In this document: positions 16,221 to 26,486 of the stretch, in pieces
Layout: every line of letters starts with the position of its first letter
How positions within the stretch are numbered: position 1 is the first letter of the stretch
NCBI RefSeq assembly: GCF_030145145.1
Contig: NZ_JAQYWD010000006.1
Location: 1 to 64,000 of the forward strand
Direction: 5' to 3'
Length of the DNA stretch: 64,000 nucleotides
Source: Desulfobacula sp.
GTDB taxonomy: Bacteria; Desulfobacterota; Desulfobacteria; Desulfobacterales; Desulfobacteraceae
Notes under the pieces: generated by a model
The model's input: only the letters and a program-made list of their open reading frames with translations
What the model was told of the DNA's origin: nothing
The model's database searches: none
Program-made: the position numbers and the translations under genes

Positions 16221-18629
16221 TTAGTTTCTGAGTGGTTTGCCGGTCTTCAGCATGTGATCGATTCTGGCAATGGTTTTTTCTTCTTTGCAGAAGTCTACAA
16301 ATGCATCCCTTTCAAGTTTCAGCAGGGTCTCTTCATCGATGGCACTACCGGTTTTAACTTCTCCCCCACTCATCACATAGGCAATTCGTTTGGCAAGGAA
16401 TGCATCATACTCACTCATGAAGCCACCGTTGAGCAGGTTGAAGATTTCAGAATCCACCATGCCCTGGCCTGCATCTCCCATGACAATAAGGGGTTGCCTG
16501 GCCGGGGGGATATATCCGTCATCCACCATTTTCAGCACTTCTTTTTTGGCTTCGCCGATCAGATTGTCACGGTTGAACACGATCCTGTCGGCCTGACCCA
16601 GGAAACCGTTCCCCCTTGCCTGGGCTGCTGACATGGAAACCGCTGCCATGGCAATTTTCATAAAGGCCGGGACAAAAAATTTCGCCAGGTCCGTGTCTTG
16701 GGCTGTCTTGGCCGGCAGGGCAGTGATATATTTTTTCCACAGGTTCATGGTGCCGCCACCGGCGGGAAGAAGGCCTACACCGATTTCCACCAGCCCCATG
16801 TAAAGTTCTGAATGGGCCACGATTCGATCCGCCCCCAGGCAGACTTCACACCCCCCCCCCAGAACCATTCCGTAGGGTGCGGCAATAATGGGAAAAGGTG
16901 AATACTTGGCCCTTTGGATGCCCGCTTGTCCTTTTTTCAGGAACGCCTCGATATCCGTGTAGCGTTTGTCATGACAGAGTTTGGATACAAAGGACAGGTC
17001 AGCCCCGGCGGAAAATGCCCCGGGCATGCCGCCGGCTTCATTGCCGATGACCAGTCCAACCCCGTTTTTATCCACATAATCAAGGGCTTCGCCAATGGAA
17101 TCCATGATTTCTTCATTGATGGCATTCATTTTTGTGTGAAATTCAATACAGAAAACATCATCCCCGATATCCACGAGACTGGCGGATTTGTTCGCCATTA
17201 CGGTCTTGTTATTGCCCTTTGCCGCAGCAATGGACACCCGGCTTTTGCCGGTGGGTACCACTTTATAGGCATCAGATGAAAAATCATAATAATAGTTGAT
17301 ACCATTTTCCAGTTTGTAAAAGCAGGTGTTGCCTTTTTCCAGCATCTGTTTAACATTGGCCGGAACATCCAGGCCCTCTTTGTCCATCCTGTCCACTGCT
17401 GCCTTAACCCCATAGGCATCCCAGATTTCAAAGGGGCCCATTTCAAAATTGTATCCCCATTTCATGGAGTTGTCGATTTCAATGATGGTATCGGCGATTT
17501 CAGGCACCCTGTTGGCGGCATACTGGAAACTATTGGCTGCCATTTTCCAGGCAAATTTACCCCCCTTGTCATCCCCGTTCAGGACGCAGTCCACTTTTTC
17601 TTTCAGGGTTGTTCGTTTTTTTGCCGCATCAATACAGGGGAAGCTGGGCCTGACCAGGTCTTCATATTCCATGGTGGACGGATTTAATACTTTTCTTAAT
17701 TTTTTCCATTCCGGGGTCAGGTCGGTTTTATAAAATCCGGCCTGGGTTTTGTTGCCCAGAAGATTTTTTTCAGCCATTTTGTCAATGAATTCCGGTAATA
17801 TCAGGGCCGCTCTCTGTTCGTCGTCCGGGCAGAGATCATACGAATTTTTACAGACATGGATCACTGTATCCAGACCCACCAGGTCAACGGTTTTGAAAAT
17901 GGCGGTTTTCGGTCGGCCCAGGGCAGGGCCAAATATCGCATCCACCTCGGGAATGGTCATTCCTTCTTCCACCATGGCTTTCATGATGGCCCCGATACCC
18001 TGTATGCCGATGCGGTTGCCGACAAAGTTGGGTGTATCTTTTGCCCAGACGATGCCTTTGCCCAGATTTTTCTCACCGAATGCCGCTATAAATTCAAGGA
18101 TTTCAGGCAGGGTGTCTGCGCCCGGGATCAGTTCGAGAAGGTGCATATAGCGCACTGGGTTGAAAAAGTGCGTGCCCATAAAATGGGATTTGAAGTCTTT
18201 GGAAAAGCCCTCGCAAATGTCTTTCAGGGGAATGCCCGATGTGTTTGTTGAAACAATGGCGCCGGGTTTTCTGACATGTTCTATTTTTGTGAAAAGGTCT
18301 CTTTTGATGCCCAGGTTTTCCACCACAACTTCAATGATCCAGTCACATTCAGACAGGGTTTCAATGTCGTCTTCAAGGTTGCCGATGGTGATAAGGCCCG
18401 CATCTTTTTTGTTGAAAAATAAAGAGGGAAAGGATGCCAATGCCCCATCAAGACCGGCCTTCACCAGGCGGTTGCGGGCGGTGGGATCATTTTTTTCTTC
18501 CGCTTTTAAATCAAAGGGAACGATATCCAGCAGCTGCACTTTTACGCCGGCACCGGCAAGAAGGGCGGCAATACCGCCTCCCATGATTCCGGAACCGATA
18601 ACTGCAGCCTGTCTGACTTTTCTTATCAT
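16221..18629 (-). CDS. fadB: Bifunctional 3-hydroxyacyl-CoA dehydrogenase/enoyl-CoA hydratase (FadN type)
   Basis: An 802-residue enzyme for hydration and dehydrogenation in fatty acid oxidation. Domain order is dehydrogenase first: NAD motif VIGSGIMGGGIAALLAGAG (9-27), TNTSGIPL, and GTHFFNPVRYMHLLELIPG around residue 155. The hydratase/crotonase domain comes last, with GAFSAGADLSFV, the oxyanion segment GMVLGGGCEVCLGA, and LYMGLVEIGVGLLPAGGGT. That order matches B. subtilis FadN rather than E. coli FadB. GGAGG precedes the start. The three Gly codons of the oxyanion segment are part of a run of ten G's (16851..16860), a slip-prone tract in an essential active-site loop. Confidence 0.94.
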   Translation of the reverse strand: MIRKVRQAAVIGSGIMGGGIAALLAGAGVKVQLLDIVPFDLKAEEKNDPTARNRLVKAGLDGALASFPSLFFNKKDAGLITIGNLEDDIETLSECDWIIEVVVENLGIKRDLFTKIEHVRKPGAIVSTNTSGIPLKDICEGFSKDFKSHFMGTHFFNPVRYMHLLELIPGADTLPEILEFIAAFGEKNLGKGIVWAKDTPNFVGNRIGIQGIGAIMKAMVEEGMTIPEVDAIFGPALGRPKTAIFKTVDLVGLDTVIHVCKNSYDLCPDDEQRAALILPEFIDKMAEKNLLGNKTQAGFYKTDLTPEWKKLRKVLNPSTMEYEDLVRPSFPCIDAAKKRTTLKEKVDCVLNGDDKGGKFAWKMAANSFQYAANRVPEIADTIIEIDNSMKWGYNFEMGPFEIWDAYGVKAAVDRMDKEGLDVPANVKQMLEKGNTCFYKLENGINYYYDFSSDAYKVVPTGKSRVSIAAAKGNNKTVMANKSASLVDIGDDVFCIEFHTKMNAINEEIMDSIGEALDYVDKNGVGLVIGNEAGGMPGAFSAGADLSFVSKLCHDKRYTDIEAFLKKGQAGIQRAKYSPFPIIAAPYGMVLGGGCEVCLGADRIVAHSELYMGLVEIGVGLLPAGGGTMNLWKKYITALPAKTAQDTDLAKFFVPAFMKIAMAAVSMSAAQARGNGFLGQADRIVFNRDNLIGEAKKEVLKMVDDGYIPPARQPLIVMGDAGQGMVDSEIFNLLNGGFMSEYDAFLAKRIAYVMSGGEVKTGSAIDEETLLKLERDAFVDFCKEEKTIARIDHMLKTGKPLRN
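16851..16860 (-). repeat. Homopolymeric G10 tract inside fadB
   Basis: Ten consecutive G residues on the coding strand span the codons for VLGGGC in the crotonase active site. A gain or loss of one base would shift the frame of the last third of the protein. It is the longest G/C run that I noticed in the window. Confidence 0.9.
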
Positions 18630-18665
18630 GATTGCCTCCTAATGCAAGGGTGTTGATTAAAAAAT

Positions 18666-18681
18666 ATGAATGAGTATTCAT
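18666..18681. promoter_or_regulatory. FadR/TetR-type palindromic operator, fadB-proximal
   Basis: ATGAAT-GAGT-ATTCAT is a perfect 6-bp inverted repeat with a 4-nt spacer, 37 nt upstream of the fadB start. It resembles the B. subtilis FadR operator consensus (TGAATGAnTAnTCATTCA) as I recall it. A second copy lies at 18839..18854 in the same divergent 315-bp region. Neither copy is near a regulator gene in this window. Confidence 0.7.
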
Positions 18682-18838
18682 TTTTGATTAACAGATAATC
18701 ATGGGGGTTGTCAAGGAAAATAATTTGGAAAAAGCGTCGGGTTTATTCGAAAAATTTACATTCAAATTCAAAATGTTAGGCATATTATCATTTTGGGGAT
18801 TGTGCAGATGATATTGGGTTGAACAAATATAAAGTGAT

Positions 18839-18854
18839 ATGAATAATCATTCAT
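18839..18854. promoter_or_regulatory. FadR/TetR-type palindromic operator, second copy
   Basis: ATGAAT-AATC-ATTCAT has the same half-sites and spacing as the copy at 18666..18681. It lies 90 nt upstream of the plus-strand gene starting at 18945. The pair suggests that both divergent transcripts answer to one acyl-CoA-sensing repressor. Confidence 0.7.
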
Positions 18855-18944
18855 GATTAATAAGGGTCTTTCTTGTAAAAAATAAATGGGTTTGTTAATG
18901 TGAGTTTTTAATTTTTAAGGACATTTTTTAACCGGAGAGGTTTG

Positions 18945-19994
18945 ATGGCGCTAAAAGACCCCAAAATTAAATTGTCCGATGCCCTGAACATCGACTCAAT
19001 TGTCGCTTTCATTGAGTTCCTTCAAAGGGAGTCCGGGGATATTCCGTGGCATACGGAAGGGAAAACAGATCCCTGGGACCTTATCGAAACGATAATGGGG
19101 CTGAATATTGGCAACCGATTTGATATATCCTGCCGGGCATTTGAATGGCTGAAAAACATTCAGAATCCCGATGGCTCCTGGTATTCCGCCTATATGAACG
19201 GCACCCCCTCCGACCGAACCCGGGAAACCCATATGGCAGCGTATTTTTCTGTGGGCCTGTTTCATACCTGGCTGATGACTGGGGATATAGCATTGCTTGA
19301 GGCGTATTGGCCGACAATGGAAAACGGCATCAATTATGCCATCAGTCTGCAGACCAGCGGCGGAGAAATTTACTGGGCGAAAAGCCCTGAAGGAAAAGTG
19401 GATTCCATGTCTCTTCTGACCGGTGCCAGTTCTATTTTCATGAGTTTAAAATGCGCCCTGGCCGTTGCCACCCTCCTTGGAAAAAAAAGACGATCCTGGG
19501 AGACCGCCTTTAGCCGACTGGGACACTCCATCAGAAAGACCCCCCATCATTATAATGTCAGCAAATCCAGGTTTTCCATGTACTGGTTTTACCCCATTTT
19601 AAGCGGTGCGGTGACAGGCGAAACAGCAGAACACCGAATGGATAAGTACTGGAACAAATATGTCATAGACGGCCAGGGGGTCAGGTGTGTGTCTGACCAG
19701 CCCTGGGTCACCATCGCTGAAACATCGGAACTTGTCCTTGCGTTACATGGCATGGGGCGGACTGAAAAAGCCGGCATTGTCTTTTCCTGGATCCAGGACA
19801 GGCGATATGAGGATAAAACCTATTGGTGCGGGTACACCTATCCTGACATGGTGATCTGGCCCGAAGAAAAGATTTCCTGGACCAATGCCGTGGCGATGAT
19901 CGCGGCAGATGCGATATACGCCATCACCCCGGCATCCAAGCTTTTCAGCCACCAATCGTGGGAGGGATTTGTCTATAAGGGGCTGTTAAATTGA
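18945..19994 (+). CDS. Alpha/alpha-toroid protein (prenyltransferase/terpene-cyclase-like fold)
   Basis: A 349-residue soluble protein. Repeated helical-hairpin signatures such as AFEWLKNIQNPDGSWYSAY, followed further on by AAYFSVGLFHTWLMTGD, and INYAISLQTSGGEIYW resemble the QW-type or six-hairpin repeats of prenyltransferases, terpene cyclases and some glycosidases. I see no DDxxD or DxDD catalytic motif, so enzymatic function is open. The ATG at 18945 (MALKDPKIK) follows GGAGAGG, and a TTG just before it is less likely. It overlaps the acyltransferase gene by 4 nt, so the two are probably translated together. Shared operators suggest a link to fatty-acid or surface-lipid metabolism, which is inference. 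Confidence 0.7.
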   Translation: MALKDPKIKLSDALNIDSIVAFIEFLQRESGDIPWHTEGKTDPWDLIETIMGLNIGNRFDISCRAFEWLKNIQNPDGSWYSAYMNGTPSDRTRETHMAAYFSVGLFHTWLMTGDIALLEAYWPTMENGINYAISLQTSGGEIYWAKSPEGKVDSMSLLTGASSIFMSLKCALAVATLLGKKRRSWETAFSRLGHSIRKTPHHYNVSKSRFSMYWFYPILSGAVTGETAEHRMDKYWNKYVIDGQGVRCVSDQPWVTIAETSELVLALHGMGRTEKAGIVFSWIQDRRYEDKTYWCGYTYPDMVIWPEEKISWTNAVAMIAADAIYAITPASKLFSHQSWEGFVYKGLLN

Positions 19995-20713
19995 TAAAGG
20001 ATTATCGTCCGTATTACATCAAATGCGCATGGTACAGGCTGTTGAAGCTATATGTCCGTCATAAGCTTGCCCCCCAGTTGACATCCATTGGCCGCCATTC
20101 ATTTATTGTCAAACCCTGGCACATTGAAATATTTGGCGGGCCCGTCCGTATCGGAAACCATATCACCCTTTTGGGATGTTCTGATAAAAAGACCCGGTTG
20201 ACGGTGTGGTCAGATCAGGACAATATCAACGGCATCAGGATAGGCGATCATGTCCTGATCGCTCCCGGGGTCAGGATCAGCGCGGCCAGTTCTATCTCCA
20301 TTGCCGATTCGTGCATGCTGGCAAGCCATGTCTATATCACCGATTCCGACTGGCACGGTATTTATGACCGGTCTTTGCCGCCGGAAGTGGCAAGCCCTGT
20401 GACGCTGGAAGAAAACGTTTGGGTTGGGGACAGTGCCATTGTCTGCAAAGGGGTGACCATTGGAAAAAACAGTATTGTTGGTGCCGGGTCTGTTGTCACT
20501 TCAGATATCCCGGCCAATGTGATTGCCGCTGGAAATCCGGCAAAAATTGTCAAGCAACTGGACCCGGATAAACCCATGATCACCCGGAAAGATCGGTTTG
20601 CCGATGCCGATAAAATGACCCGGGATCTTGAATTTGCAGAAAAAAAAGGGCTCCAGGGCAATACGATTTTCGGGTGGGCCAGATCCCTCGTCTTTCCGGA
20701 AAAAAATCAATAG
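19991..20713 (+). CDS. Hexapeptide-repeat O-acyltransferase (left-handed beta-helix, maltose/galactoside acetyltransferase type)
   Basis: A 240-residue transferase with repeated hexapeptides: IRIGDHVLIAPGVRIS, ISIADSCMLASHVYI and VWVGDSAIVCKGVTIGKNSIVGAGSVVTSDI. The catalytic-type His is in ITDSDWHGIYD near residue 121, and the C-terminal signature VIAAGNPAKIVK is that of NodL/LacA/WbbJ-like acetyltransferases. It starts with TTG, overlapping the previous stop, which suggests coupled translation. The acceptor is unknown. Together with the toroid protein it may modify a glycan or lipid. Confidence 0.85.
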   Translation: MIKDYRPYYIKCAWYRLLKLYVRHKLAPQLTSIGRHSFIVKPWHIEIFGGPVRIGNHITLLGCSDKKTRLTVWSDQDNINGIRIGDHVLIAPGVRISAASSISIADSCMLASHVYITDSDWHGIYDRSLPPEVASPVTLEENVWVGDSAIVCKGVTIGKNSIVGAGSVVTSDIPANVIAAGNPAKIVKQLDPDKPMITRKDRFADADKMTRDLEFAEKKGLQGNTIFGWARSLVFPEKNQ

Positions 20714-20714
20714 T

Positions 20715-21629
20715 TCAAATTAACAATGCAACTGACAGGGATATAAAAGAAAGCATGGTTGATACCATGATGGCTGCGGAAGCCAGCTGGGTATCACTGT
20801 TCAACTGGGCTGACAGAACATATATGGCAGTTGAGGTGGGCAAGGTGAAAAAGATCATTCCGGCCTTGAACGGGATTCCGGTGATGGAAAATGATTTTAA
20901 CAGGAAAAATCCAATGACTGGCAGCACCAGTAATTTTAATCCGGCCGCAATAAACGACACCTTTGCATGATCCTTAAGCCCGGTCATACTGAGTGATCCG
21001 CCAATGGAAATCAGGGCCAGGGGCAAGGTCACCGAGCTCATCAATTGAAACGTGTTATCCATAAAAACCGGAAAGGGTATCTGGAACCTGGAAAAGAAAA
21101 TACCGGCAGCACATCCAAGGATCAACGGGTTGGAAATCAATGCCTTTACAAGCCAGGTTATGAGTTGTACCGGGCTTCCCTTTTTTCCGGAATACCAGAT
21201 CAATGTTGAAACGGCCATGACATTGATAAGGGGGATGACAAATCCGATGAGGATACCAAAGTATCGGATGCCGGATTCTCCAAGGGTTGTCATGACAATG
21301 GCCATGCCAATATACGTGTTAAACCGGTAACAGGACTGGGAAAAAGAACCGGCTTGAAACCGTGTGATATGGCACCCCCGAATGGCTGCAAGGCTCACCA
21401 GATAAACACCCGCCACTGCCAGAACGGCAGCCGCACATAAGGAAACACTGATTCCTTTATCCGGGGCAGAACCCCCGATTTTCCAGAACAGCATGACAGG
21501 AAAAAAAATAAAGTATACCAACCGGTCAGCGGTTTTCAGGAACGTGTCATTGGTGATCTTGAATCGTTTGAGACGGTTGCCGAGAAACAGCAGTATAAAT
21601 ATGGGGAATATGGCGTTGATGACGATCAT
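20715..21629 (-). CDS. AEC-family (auxin efflux carrier-like) permease
   Basis: A 304-residue membrane transporter with about ten hydrophobic segments. The N-terminus [36 protein letters not shown] and the C-terminal [18 protein letters not shown] are typical of bacterial AEC (malonate/malate/auxin-type) carriers. I chose the ATG at 21629. An in-frame start at 21701 would add 24 hydrophilic residues without a ribosome binding site and would run into the copA promoter region. It ends convergently against the acyltransferase gene (1 nt apart). The substrate cannot be read from sequence. Confidence 0.85.
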   Translation of the reverse strand: MIVINAIFPIFILLFLGNRLKRFKITNDTFLKTADRLVYFIFFPVMLFWKIGGSAPDKGISVSLCAAAVLAVAGVYLVSLAAIRGCHITRFQAGSFSQSCYRFNTYIGMAIVMTTLGESGIRYFGILIGFVIPLINVMAVSTLIWYSGKKGSPVQLITWLVKALISNPLILGCAAGIFFSRFQIPFPVFMDNTFQLMSSVTLPLALISIGGSLSMTGLKDHAKVSFIAAGLKLLVLPVIGFFLLKSFSITGIPFKAGMIFFTLPTSTAIYVLSAQLNSDTQLASAAIMVSTMLSFISLSVALLI

Positions 21630-21754
21630 TGTCCCAGCGTATGGAAATTTTGCAGATTTTGCAAATGAATAATTTGTGGTTATATTTGGGTCATATGGCA
21701 AAGAGACAAAGAGATGTTTTGCTGCTACCTGGACTTGATTTTAGGAGATCTTTG

Positions 21755-24202
21755 ATGAACGAACAAACCTTGACCCTGCCCGTTACCGGCATGAGCTGTG
21801 CTAATTGTGCCGCCAATATTACCCGCACCGTCAGTCAACTGGAGGGCGTGACAGAGGCCAATGTGAATTTTGCCACTGAACAGGCCATGGTGTCATTTGA
21901 TGCGGATAAAATTCTTTCAACAGACATTATTCATAAAATCCATGATCTGGGGTTTAAGGTCCCTGTCAGCCGAAAGGAATTGCCGGTCACTGGCATGAGT
22001 TGTGCCAATTGTGCTGCAAACATCGAACGAACGTTGAACAAAAAAGTAGGGGGAGTGGTCTCGGCATCGGTGAATTTCGCATCGGAAAGATTGCTCGTGG
22101 CGTATATCCCCTCCCTTGTTTCCCTTGACACCATCGTGGCAGAGATTCAAAAAATCGGGTTTGATGTGATTCTGGCCCAGGGGGATCAGGATGAAGACGA
22201 TGTGGAAGCGATTGCCCGGCATGGAGAAATCCGCGACCAGACGCAGAAATTCATTGTGGGGGTTATTTTTGCCCTGCCTTTGTTTCTCATCAGCATGTCA
22301 AGGGATTTCGGCCTGACCGGTGCCTGGAGTCATGCGCCATGGATGAACTGGTTCTTCCTGTTCCTGGCCACACCGGTTCAGTTTTATACGGGTGTGGACT
22401 ATTACGTGGGCGCGTATAAATCCTTAAGAAATAAAAGTGCCAACATGGATGTACTGATTGCCCTGGGGTCTTCCGTGGCGTATTTTTATTCGGTTTGCAT
22501 CCTTGTGCTTCCCGGACTTGGCGGGCATGTCTATTTTGAAACCTCTGCTGTGATCATTACGCTCATAAAATTCGGCAAGCTGCTTGAAGCCAGAACCAAA
22601 GGCAAAACAGGCGGTGCCATAAAAAAACTGATCGGGTTGCAGCCAAAAACAGCCTTTGTTGTTGAGAAGGGTGTGGAAAAAGAGATTCCCATCTCCATGG
22701 TTCAACTCAATGATACCATTGTGATCAGACCCGGGGAACGGATTCCCGTGGATGGGGTTATCATTGAAGGCACATCCGCCATTGACGAATCCATGCTTAC
22801 CGGGGAACCCATCCCGGTGGATAAGACAAAAGGAGACCGGGTGACAGGGGGGACGGTTAACGGCGAGGGCCTGTTAAAATTTACAGCCACCCGGGTGGGC
22901 AAAGACACGGCCCTGTCCCAGATCATACGGCTTGTCCAGACGGCCCAGGGCAGCAAGGCGCCCATCCAGGCATTGGCCGATCGCGTGGCGGCCATATTTG
23001 TTCCGGCGGTCATCGGTATCGCTGTTATTACCTTTGGCATCTGGTGGGGGATCACCGGAGAGTTTGTTCCGTCAATGATCCGAATGGTAGCGGTTCTGGT
23101 CATTGCCTGCCCGTGTGCACTGGGGCTTGCAACCCCCACCGCCATTATGGCGGGAACCGGGAAAGGCGCAGAAAACGGCATTTTGTTCAAACACAGTGAA
23201 GCCCTTGAAACTGCAGCCAAGCTGAACATCATTGTAATGGACAAAACCGGTACCATCACCATGGGCAAACCCACCGTGGTTGACTTTCTTGCTTCTGCGT
23301 CATCGGGTTTGTCTGCCGATGATCTCCTGACCCTTGCCGCTTCCATGGAAAAAGGGTCTGAACATCCCATTGGTAAAGCCATTGTGGCCTTTGCCATGGA
23401 ACGGGGACGGGTATTGACCGATCCGATAAATTTTAAAGCCCACAGCGGTTTGGGTGTGGAAGCAACGATAAATGATCAGGTCTTCAGATTGGGTAAACCC
23501 GGATGGTTTGAACAGGACCCAGGCATACCCGATGCCATCCAGGCGCAGATACGGGCATTGCAGAGCAGGGGCAGAACCGTGATGGTGCTGGCAAGAAACA
23601 CGGACATACTGGGAATCCTGTCGGTTTCCGATGTGGTGAAACCTGAGTCTAAGCAGGTCATACAGCAACTCCATGCAGACCATCTCAAGGTCGTCATGCT
23701 CACGGGGGATAATGTTCAGACCGCCAATGCCATTGCCGGTGAAGTGATGATAGATGAAGTTGAAGCCGAGGTAAAGCCTGGGGAAAAAGCCGGAAAAGTG
23801 AAAGCGTTTCAGCAAAACAATGTTTTGGTCGGGATGGTGGGAGACGGGATCAATGATGCACCTGCCCTGGCCCAGGCCGACATTGGCTTTGCCATTGGCA
23901 CGGGAACCGATATTGCCATTGAAACCGGGGATGTGATCCTTTCCAGCGGGAAATTAACCGGGATTCCCAAGGCCATCACCATCAGCCGGAAAACCATTGC
24001 CACCATACGACAGAACCTGTTTCTGGCATTTGTGTATAATATTGTCCTGATTCCCGTGGCAGCCGGAATCCTGGCACCGTTTGACATGTTCCCGGAATTT
24101 TTACGGCAGCTCCACCCGATTCTTGCGGCCCTGGCCATGGCTGCCAGCAGCATCTCTGTGGTGACCAACAGCCTGCGGTTGTACAATGCCGATATCCGGT
24201 AG
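21755..24202 (+). CDS. copA: Copper-translocating P-type ATPase
   Basis: An 815-residue P1B-ATPase exporting Cu(I). Two N-terminal heavy-metal domains each carry [11 protein letters not shown] (near residues 12-22 and 80-90). The membrane domain has the CPC motif in [15 protein letters not shown] near 452, then the phosphorylation site DKTGTIT near 495, and [10 protein letters not shown]. The in-frame extension to 21629 was rejected because AGGAGA lies about 7 nt before the ATG at 21755, followed by [12 protein letters not shown]. It is divergent from the AEC gene, with a 125-nt intergenic region. No CueR or CsoR gene lies beside it. Confidence 0.97.
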   Translation: MNEQTLTLPVTGMSCANCAANITRTVSQLEGVTEANVNFATEQAMVSFDADKILSTDIIHKIHDLGFKVPVSRKELPVTGMSCANCAANIERTLNKKVGGVVSASVNFASERLLVAYIPSLVSLDTIVAEIQKIGFDVILAQGDQDEDDVEAIARHGEIRDQTQKFIVGVIFALPLFLISMSRDFGLTGAWSHAPWMNWFFLFLATPVQFYTGVDYYVGAYKSLRNKSANMDVLIALGSSVAYFYSVCILVLPGLGGHVYFETSAVIITLIKFGKLLEARTKGKTGGAIKKLIGLQPKTAFVVEKGVEKEIPISMVQLNDTIVIRPGERIPVDGVIIEGTSAIDESMLTGEPIPVDKTKGDRVTGGTVNGEGLLKFTATRVGKDTALSQIIRLVQTAQGSKAPIQALADRVAAIFVPAVIGIAVITFGIWWGITGEFVPSMIRMVAVLVIACPCALGLATPTAIMAGTGKGAENGILFKHSEALETAAKLNIIVMDKTGTITMGKPTVVDFLASASSGLSADDLLTLAASMEKGSEHPIGKAIVAFAMERGRVLTDPINFKAHSGLGVEATINDQVFRLGKPGWFEQDPGIPDAIQAQIRALQSRGRTVMVLARNTDILGILSVSDVVKPESKQVIQQLHADHLKVVMLTGDNVQTANAIAGEVMIDEVEAEVKPGEKAGKVKAFQQNNVLVGMVGDGINDAPALAQADIGFAIGTGTDIAIETGDVILSSGKLTGIPKAITISRKTIATIRQNLFLAFVYNIVLIPVAAGILAPFDMFPEFLRQLHPILAALAMAASSISVVTNSLRLYNADIR

Positions 24203-24219
24203 GCTGCATTTATTGACTC

Positions 24220-24906
24220 ATGAAAAAATCTTCAAAGAACAGGTTGACCCCGCAACAGCAGCCCCTTTTCCCCGGCAACACCCTTTTTGATAAAATTGCA
24301 AGGGCGGTGTGCCGGGCCGGGACCCTGCCAAGAAAAGAACTCCATGAGGCATGGGAGGTGGCCAAACGGGTGCGGCGCAGATACCGGGGCGGCAGGGTGC
24401 TGGATCTGGCCTGCGGGCATGGCCTTCTGGCGCATATCATGCTCATCCTTGATGACAGTTCACCAACGGCCATTGCCGTGGACAAGACCATCCCTTTAAA
24501 TGCAAAAAAGTTATCTGCGGCCTTGATTGACGTATGGCCAAGACTGAATCACAGGATTGTCTATAAAGAGGCATTAATCCAGGAGACCCCTGTTCTTTTC
24601 GGGGATATGGTGGTCTCTGCCCATGCCTGTGGATCCTTAACCGACCTGATTATGGATAAGGCCATTGAACAGCATGCCAGGGTGGCGGTTCTGCCCTGCT
24701 GCCATAATATAAAGACATCTTCCACAGCCGGGCTTGACGGCTGGATGGACAAATCCCTTGCTGTGGATACGGTAAGGGCTTTGCGGCTTAGTTCAAAGGG
24801 ATACCGGATTGTGACCCAGACGATTCCTGACACGATCACGCCTAAAAACAGGCTGCTCATGGGAGAATATTTGCCTTCAACCCCTGCATGTTGTACCTGT
24901 CTTTAA
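24220..24906 (+). CDS. SAM-dependent methyltransferase (GSTCD/Methyltransf_32-like)
   Basis: A 228-residue protein with the SAM-binding motif GRVLDLACGHGLLAHIM near residue 56. It also has the paired motifs VVSAHACGSLTDLI and AVLPCCHNIK that mark the methyltransferase group including human GSTCD. The C-terminus ACCTCL is Cys-rich. It lies 17 nt after copA and so is likely co-transcribed, but nothing in the sequence ties it to copper. The substrate is unknown. Confidence 0.75.
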   Translation: MKKSSKNRLTPQQQPLFPGNTLFDKIARAVCRAGTLPRKELHEAWEVAKRVRRRYRGGRVLDLACGHGLLAHIMLILDDSSPTAIAVDKTIPLNAKKLSAALIDVWPRLNHRIVYKEALIQETPVLFGDMVVSAHACGSLTDLIMDKAIEQHARVAVLPCCHNIKTSSTAGLDGWMDKSLAVDTVRALRLSSKGYRIVTQTIPDTITPKNRLLMGEYLPSTPACCTCL

Positions 24907-25037
24907 GCATTCTTCGTGCAGTGATGTCTCCCCATGTCGAGAGAAGGAAGGTTAAAAATCATTTGATGCTTCCAAGGAGACACACCCTATGAAGCGCGTT
25001 CCGGATAGAACCGTCTTTTTTTTAAATGGTTTGCTTT

Positions 25038-26486
25038 TTAAACTTCAAAATCGACTATTCGAGAAGCAACAGGATCTGTATAGGTAATTTTTATCTTATA
25101 GGATTTTACATTGATATAGGCGGTGGCAATATATTTTTTAAAGGTCCATTCTAAATTCAACTCCGTATCCCTGGATTTAAACAATTTAAATTCTCCATTA
25201 AATGCAGGATAACTGTTGCGAAATTCCATAAGTTTTAAAAGCCGTTGAACCACCGGCTTTTGAATATCCTCCCGAATTTCTTCTATCGTATAATTGTGAC
25301 GGTTGATATTTCTGCCCAGCTTTGTTTTTTCCAACAGTTCAATATCATTCTCTCCAGCCAGCAGACCGACATAATATACCTGGGGGATTCCCGGTGAAAA
25401 AAACTGTATGGTTCTTGCCGCAATATATGCGTCATCATTACATCCCAACGCAGAATAATAGGTACAATTCACCTGATAAACATCCAGATTCTGATAGTCT
25501 GGCCCGGAATAGGTTTTCTTTATATTGGAGCCTTTTTCATACAATTTTTCAATGGTCTGATCAATCTCATTCTGATTTAACAAACCGTCTACGTCCACCA
25601 CACCGATGCCGTCGTGGGTATCCAGGGTAGTAATCTGCTTTCTGGGACATTTTTTCAACCAGGACTTCAACGTCCGGGTTTTCCCCACATACAGGGCATG
25701 AAGAACCAGCATGGGCAGGGAAAAATCATAGCACCAGTACCCTTTTGCCGAAAGTTTTAACTGATATGAATAATGTTCATGCACTTCCGGCAGGATTTGG
25801 GTGTCAAAGGCCGTGGCATAATCGTTAAACCACTCCAGCAGTTCCCAGATCTTAGGCTCCAGAAAAAAACAGTTGGTACCCAGTTCCACGGTGGTATAAG
25901 CAATGGCATCCAGCCGGATCATTTTGGGACGGTTCCTGACCAGCCGGATCAAAAATTTACGCATGATTTCAAGGGTTTTGAGCGAATTATAATCCAGATC
26001 AATTTGTTCATGATCAAAGGTACACCATATTTTTTCCAGGGTACCATTGGGCCGTTCCAATGTCTGGTAGGGCGGTCGGGGTTTCCGGGTGTAAACTTTT
26101 TCCAGGTCCTCATCCTTTATCCAGCCATTGGGAGCAAGTTTATCAAAACTAAGGAACATATCTGCATATTCGCTGTCAGGTCCTTTTTCAATATAGTCCT
26201 GGAAAAAAACAGACTGACGCGAGATGTGATTGACCATAAAATCGATGATCAGGTCAAAATCCTGACCAATTTTTTCCACATCCTCCCAGGTGCCGAATGC
26301 AGGGTCTACTTCATCATAGGTCAAGGGGGCAAATCCCCTGTCTGAGGAGGACGGGTAAAAGGGAAGCAGGTGAACGCCGCCAATGGCTTTTAAAAAATAT
26401 TTGCGCAGCACATAGTGCAATTCCGGAAGGTTGGCACCGAAACTGTCAGGATATGTAATCAATTGAATTTTATTTTTAATGGTCAT
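25038..26486 (-). CDS. Sucrose phosphorylase (GH13)
   Basis: A 482-residue glucosyl-transferring enzyme (sucrose + phosphate to glucose-1-phosphate + fructose). N-terminal IQLITYPDSFG and GGVHLLPFYPSSSDRGFAP are typical of sucrose phosphorylase. The nucleophile Asp is in MIRLDAIAYTT near residue 192, the acid/base Glu in ILPEVHEHY near 232, and the transition-state Asp in TLDTHDGIG near 290; these match known numbering in Bifidobacterium enzymes closely. It overlaps the sucrose-phosphate synthase gene by 11 nt. Synthase and phosphorylase in one operon imply that sucrose is made and recycled internally as an osmolyte or carbon store. A glucosylglycerate-type phosphorylase is a possible alternative. 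Confidence 0.88.
   Translation of the reverse strand: MTIKNKIQLITYPDSFGANLPELHYVLRKYFLKAIGGVHLLPFYPSSSDRGFAPLTYDEVDPAFGTWEDVEKIGQDFDLIIDFMVNHISRQSVFFQDYIEKGPDSEYADMFLSFDKLAPNGWIKDEDLEKVYTRKPRPPYQTLERPNGTLEKIWCTFDHEQIDLDYNSLKTLEIMRKFLIRLVRNRPKMIRLDAIAYTTVELGTNCFFLEPKIWELLEWFNDYATAFDTQILPEVHEHYSYQLKLSAKGYWCYDFSLPMLVLHALYVGKTRTLKSWLKKCPRKQITTLDTHDGIGVVDVDGLLNQNEIDQTIEKLYEKGSNIKKTYSGPDYQNLDVYQVNCTYYSALGCNDDAYIAARTIQFFSPGIPQVYYVGLLAGENDIELLEKTKLGRNINRHNYTIEEIREDIQKPVVQRLLKLMEFRNSYPAFNGEFKLFKSRDTELNLEWTFKKYIATAYINVKSYKIKITYTDPVASRIVDFEV

Noticed and set aside
24989-25087. Small frame with a good ribosome binding site (AAGGAGA), start MKRVPDRTVFFLNG
   Set aside because: 32 residues, overlapping the end of the sucrose phosphorylase gene on the other strand, with no other support.
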